64,000 bases of DNA from Betaproteobacteria bacterium (GTDB lineage: Bacteria; Pseudomonadota; Gammaproteobacteria; Burkholderiales; Casimicrobiaceae). The notes below the pieces were generated by a model, which was not told the origin of the DNA, searched no databases, and saw nothing but the letters and a program-made list of their open reading frames with translations. Numbering within the stretch: position 1 is the first letter of the stretch; every line of letters begins with the position of its first letter. Shown piece by piece: positions 61,707-64,000 of this stretch. The translations under genes and the position numbers were made by a program. Where the stretch lies: the NCBI GenBank assembly GCA_016717855.1, contig JADKEV010000014.1, positions 62,001 through 126,000 of the forward strand. The letters are read 5' to 3'.

Positions 61707-62280
61707 TCAGTGAAGCGGCAATCTCGGAGCTCGTCCCCGCGCACGGGGTCGGCCGTCTGGTTGCACATGAGGCGCAACGCGATGACTGCGGCGCGCAGCC
61801 CGATCGCGGCGGTGAACAGCGCCAGCCCCAGCGACAGCACGAAGCGCCATGGCCAGAGATTGATCCCGCTCGCGTCGGAGCGGGCGCCGATCTTGAAGCT
61901 GAATACCGTGAGGTCCCAGGTTTCGCGCACCAGGACGAGCAGCGCCAGGGCGCCCAGCAACAGGCCGACAGCCTCCAGGCCAAGGCGCAGGCGCGGCGAA
62001 AAGCGGCGCCAGACGAAGTCGACGCGCACAGCATGCCGCCGCGCGCGAAGCCAGAGGGGATGGACAGTACGCAAACGGCGAGGAAAAGCAGCGAGCCCAA
62101 CTCCTCGGTCTGCGCAACCGGCATGCCGAACACGTAGCGCCGCAGCGAACTGACCACGAGAAGCGCCATGATTGCCGCCACGGCGGCGGCCGCGACATAC
62201 CCCATTGCACGAGTGAGGGCCGTGAAGGACGTCTCCAGCCGCGTCGCGGCTTCAAGTATGCGTTGGGAACGAGGCGGCAC
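61707..62280 (-). pseudogene. TRAP transporter small permease (DctQ), frameshifted
   Basis: The N-terminal part (RAMGYVAAAAVAAIMALLVV, VAQTEELGSLLFLAVCVLS) is in one frame and the remainder (RVDFVWRRFSPRLRLGLEAV, VETWDLTVF-like ETWDLTVFSFKIG, GLALFTAAIGLRAAVIALRL) in another, with a break near 62030 and a further one near the 3' end. Together they give the four-helix DctQ topology of about 190 residues. It ends 15 nt before the DctM ATG. Confidence 0.7.
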
Positions 62281-62301
62281 GCGTTTCCAGCGGTTCGTCG
62301 G

Positions 62302-63346
62302 CTACTTGACGCCCAGCGCCGCGGCCGCTTCCTTGAACATCTCGAGCGCGTCGGGGCCGAGTTTCTCGCTATCCTCGCGCCATACATTGAACACGGCTTT
62401 CTGCAAAGCCTGCCTGTCCGCGACCGAAAATGGGGGTTCCTCTTTCATTCCACCGGCCTTCAGCTTCTGCTCGGCCTTCCGGTCATCGTCCCCGGCACGC
62501 CACACGGCCAGGCCCTTCTGCCAGTCCGCCTCGCTGGCATCGCGCATCGCCTTGCGGATGTCCTCGGGAATCTTGGCCCACTGGTCGCTGCGCATGACGA
62601 AGCCGTAGGGTGCGCCAAAGGCGGTGAACGGTGTGAAAACGGAGAAACAGCAGGAGACTTCGTTGATCGATTGCGACGCGGCGTTCGTGATGCCATGGAC
62701 CGCCGCATCGACCACACCGGTTTTCAGAGCGACATAAAGCTCCGCCTGGGGAATGGTCTGGGCGGGAATTCCCAACGTGTCCATCGCCTTGAGGCCGGGG
62801 CGCTCGAAATGACGAGTCTTCTTTCCCTTGAGCCCGGCCAGCGTGTTGACCGGGGTGCGCGAAACGATGATCAGATACTGCCCACCGCGGTTGAAGAACC
62901 GCATCGGCATCACCATGTCCCAGTCTGCCTTCAGGACTTTCTCCGTGTACGCGCGCTGGACTTTCTCGATCTTCCAGTTGTCGTCGGGCTCTATCAATGC
63001 GCCGGACGGGGGCGACGTTGGCAAGTTTCGGCGCATCGCGGGAAACGGCGTAGTACGGAGCGAACAGGGACAATGTCAGACCACGCTCTGCCGCACGACG
63101 CGCAGCAGATCCGCCTGCTTGAATCCGATCGCGTCGAGGTGGATCATCTCGAGCTGCATCCGGCCCCCGACCGGGCCTTGATATCGGCGAACAATTCGTT
63201 CATCGCCTCGGTGGCCGGGTGCTTGTTGGGCCAGGGGTTGCCGACTTTCAGCTTGAAGTCCTGGGCATGGACGGCGGGCAGCCCGGCGCCGAAGAGAGCG
63301 AGCGCGGTGACGGCGGCGGCAGCAACAAACGCAAGGTGTTGATCAT
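62302..63346 (-). pseudogene. TRAP transporter periplasmic receptor (DctP), frameshifted
   Basis: ATG 63346 has GGGAGG 6 nt upstream and starts a signal peptide (AVTALALFGAGLPAVHA) in a shifted frame. Further pieces (QDFKLKVGNPWPNKHPATEA, LEMIHLDAIGFKQADLLRVV, DDNWKIEKVQRAYTEKVLKA and the long C-terminal part through PPFSVADRQALQKAVFNVWR) complete a DctP receptor of about 345 residues. Indels are apparent near 63329, 63160, 63075 and 63010, mostly in G/C runs. It would bind an organic anion for the DctQM permease. Confidence 0.78.
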
Positions 63347-63528
63347 GAGAGACCTCCCGTGAGTTCGACGGAAACAGCGACCCAGTAAACTGTAGGCACG
63401 CGGAACAGAATTGCACGTATCGGACAGAAATGCGTTGATTCGCGCCAATCTTCGGTTCGCCGGATTGGCGCGTCGCCGGCGAGGAACTCGACTCCTGGCA
63501 TCGTGCACTGACTGACGAGGTTCCTGGT

Positions 63529-64000
63529 CTACCAGGCCAGCGCGTACGCCTCTCGCCGCGGATCGGCGCCGGCGTGCTTGAGACCGGTGCGCGGGTCGCG
63601 CATCACCGCGCAAACGGCGCCATGCTGTGCGGGCAAGCGCGGCAGTATCTCGACATCGTGGCCGCGGCGGCGCATTTCCTCAATCACGCCGTTCGGCATG
63701 TCTTCCTCGATGCAAAGCCGTCCCGGGAAGTAAGCGTGCGGCGCGAATGAGTTGGGAAAAGCTGGCGCTCGAAAACCGCTGCGCCTCGACGGCCTGCCGC
63801 ACCTGCATGCCGAATTGCGTGACGTTGAGGAATACCTGCAGCATGGACTGCGACTGCACATCGCCACCCGGCGTCCCGAAACACATGAACGGCTTGCCAT
63901 CCTTGAGCGCCAGCGCCGGGCTCGGCGTGAGCCGCGGCCGCTTGCCGGGCGCAACCTGCGCCGGATGTCCGGGCGTCAGGCGCGACTGGTGGCCGCGCGT
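63529..64000 (-). pseudogene. Gamma-glutamyltransferase family protein, C-terminal part, one frameshift
   Basis: The minus-strand reading gives KPFMCFGTPGGDVQSQSMLQ, VFLNVTQFGMQVRQAVEAQR, then after a one-base break near 63765 FPNSFAPHAYFPGRLCIEED and ends ADPRREAYALAW. This is the small-subunit end of Ntn-hydrolase gamma-glutamyltransferases. The catalytic Thr and the large subunit lie beyond the window. It is upstream of the TRAP operon on the same strand, but transport of glutathione-like compounds is only a guess. Confidence 0.72.

Noticed and set aside
1..64000. tRNA, rRNA, riboswitch or complete insertion sequence
   Set aside because: I saw no cloverleaf, rRNA core sequence, conserved riboswitch core or transposase-like protein anywhere in the window.

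Overview
The window looks like a chromosomal piece of a high-GC betaproteobacterium, probably a Burkholderiales-like environmental organism known only from an assembly. The reasons are the two Bug-type solute receptors, the many dispersed palindromic repeats with the GATGGGT/ACCCATC stem, the CerR-type TetR plus RND efflux cassette, and strong G/C third-position bias. No rRNA, tRNA, CRISPR array, complete insertion sequence or phage module is visible. The genus cannot be named from sequence alone.

Layout. 0-5 kb: the end of a SNF2 helicase, a lower-GC exported protein, a membrane protein, a patch of decayed toxin-antitoxin genes, an FMN-dependent 2-hydroxyacid dehydrogenase and a nucleotidyltransferase pair. 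5-12 kb: carboxylate/sugar-acid genes (Bug receptor, mandelate-racemase-type enolase-superfamily enzyme, IlvD/Edd dehydratase, GST), with two paralogous dimeric-barrel proteins and a VapBC-like pair. 12-16 kb: a BNR-propeller exported protein bracketed by a truncated and a complete rhomboid gene. 16-20 kb: a second catabolic operon (Bug receptor, frameshifted DapA-like lyase, PdxA-like dehydrogenase) with a GntR/FCD regulator. 20-22 kb: a TetR regulator fused in frame to a diiron-type metallo-beta-lactamase domain, divergent from a hemerythrin-like gene; this is the most unusual locus. 22-27 kb: a TTC38-like protein, two translationally coupled PNPOx-like proteins (one with GAF and a C-terminal domain) and an MFS transporter.

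27-43 kb is dominated by very large or repetitive exported proteins: a 1.9k-residue Ig/PQQ/LamG/dockerin-like protein, a DUF5648 protein, an RCC1/DUF5648/BACON-like protein, a Pro/Arg-rich YXWV-type protein and a small dockerin-bearing protein. Among them lies an acyl-CoA dehydrogenase homologue whose catalytic Glu is replaced by Gly. The DUF5648 module occurs in three of the exported proteins of the window and the dockerin-like module in two, which suggests a shared extracellular or cell-surface role. 43-50 kb: a TetR-controlled tripartite RND efflux system (OMF, MFP, RND). 50-51 kb: a class II Fic protein behind a helically phased operator-like array.

51-58 kb: a trypsin-like protease, DadA, SlyX and S4-domain protein in one minus-strand operon, then a PuuB-like FAD oxidase and a GMC oxidoreductase. 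58-64 kb: an AraC/GlxA-type regulator, sulfatase, DctM, DctQ, DctP and a gamma-glutamyltransferase, all intact at domain level but all interrupted by one-base indels. The indel density rises abruptly near 58 kb, which means either a decaying operon or poor base accuracy toward a contig end.
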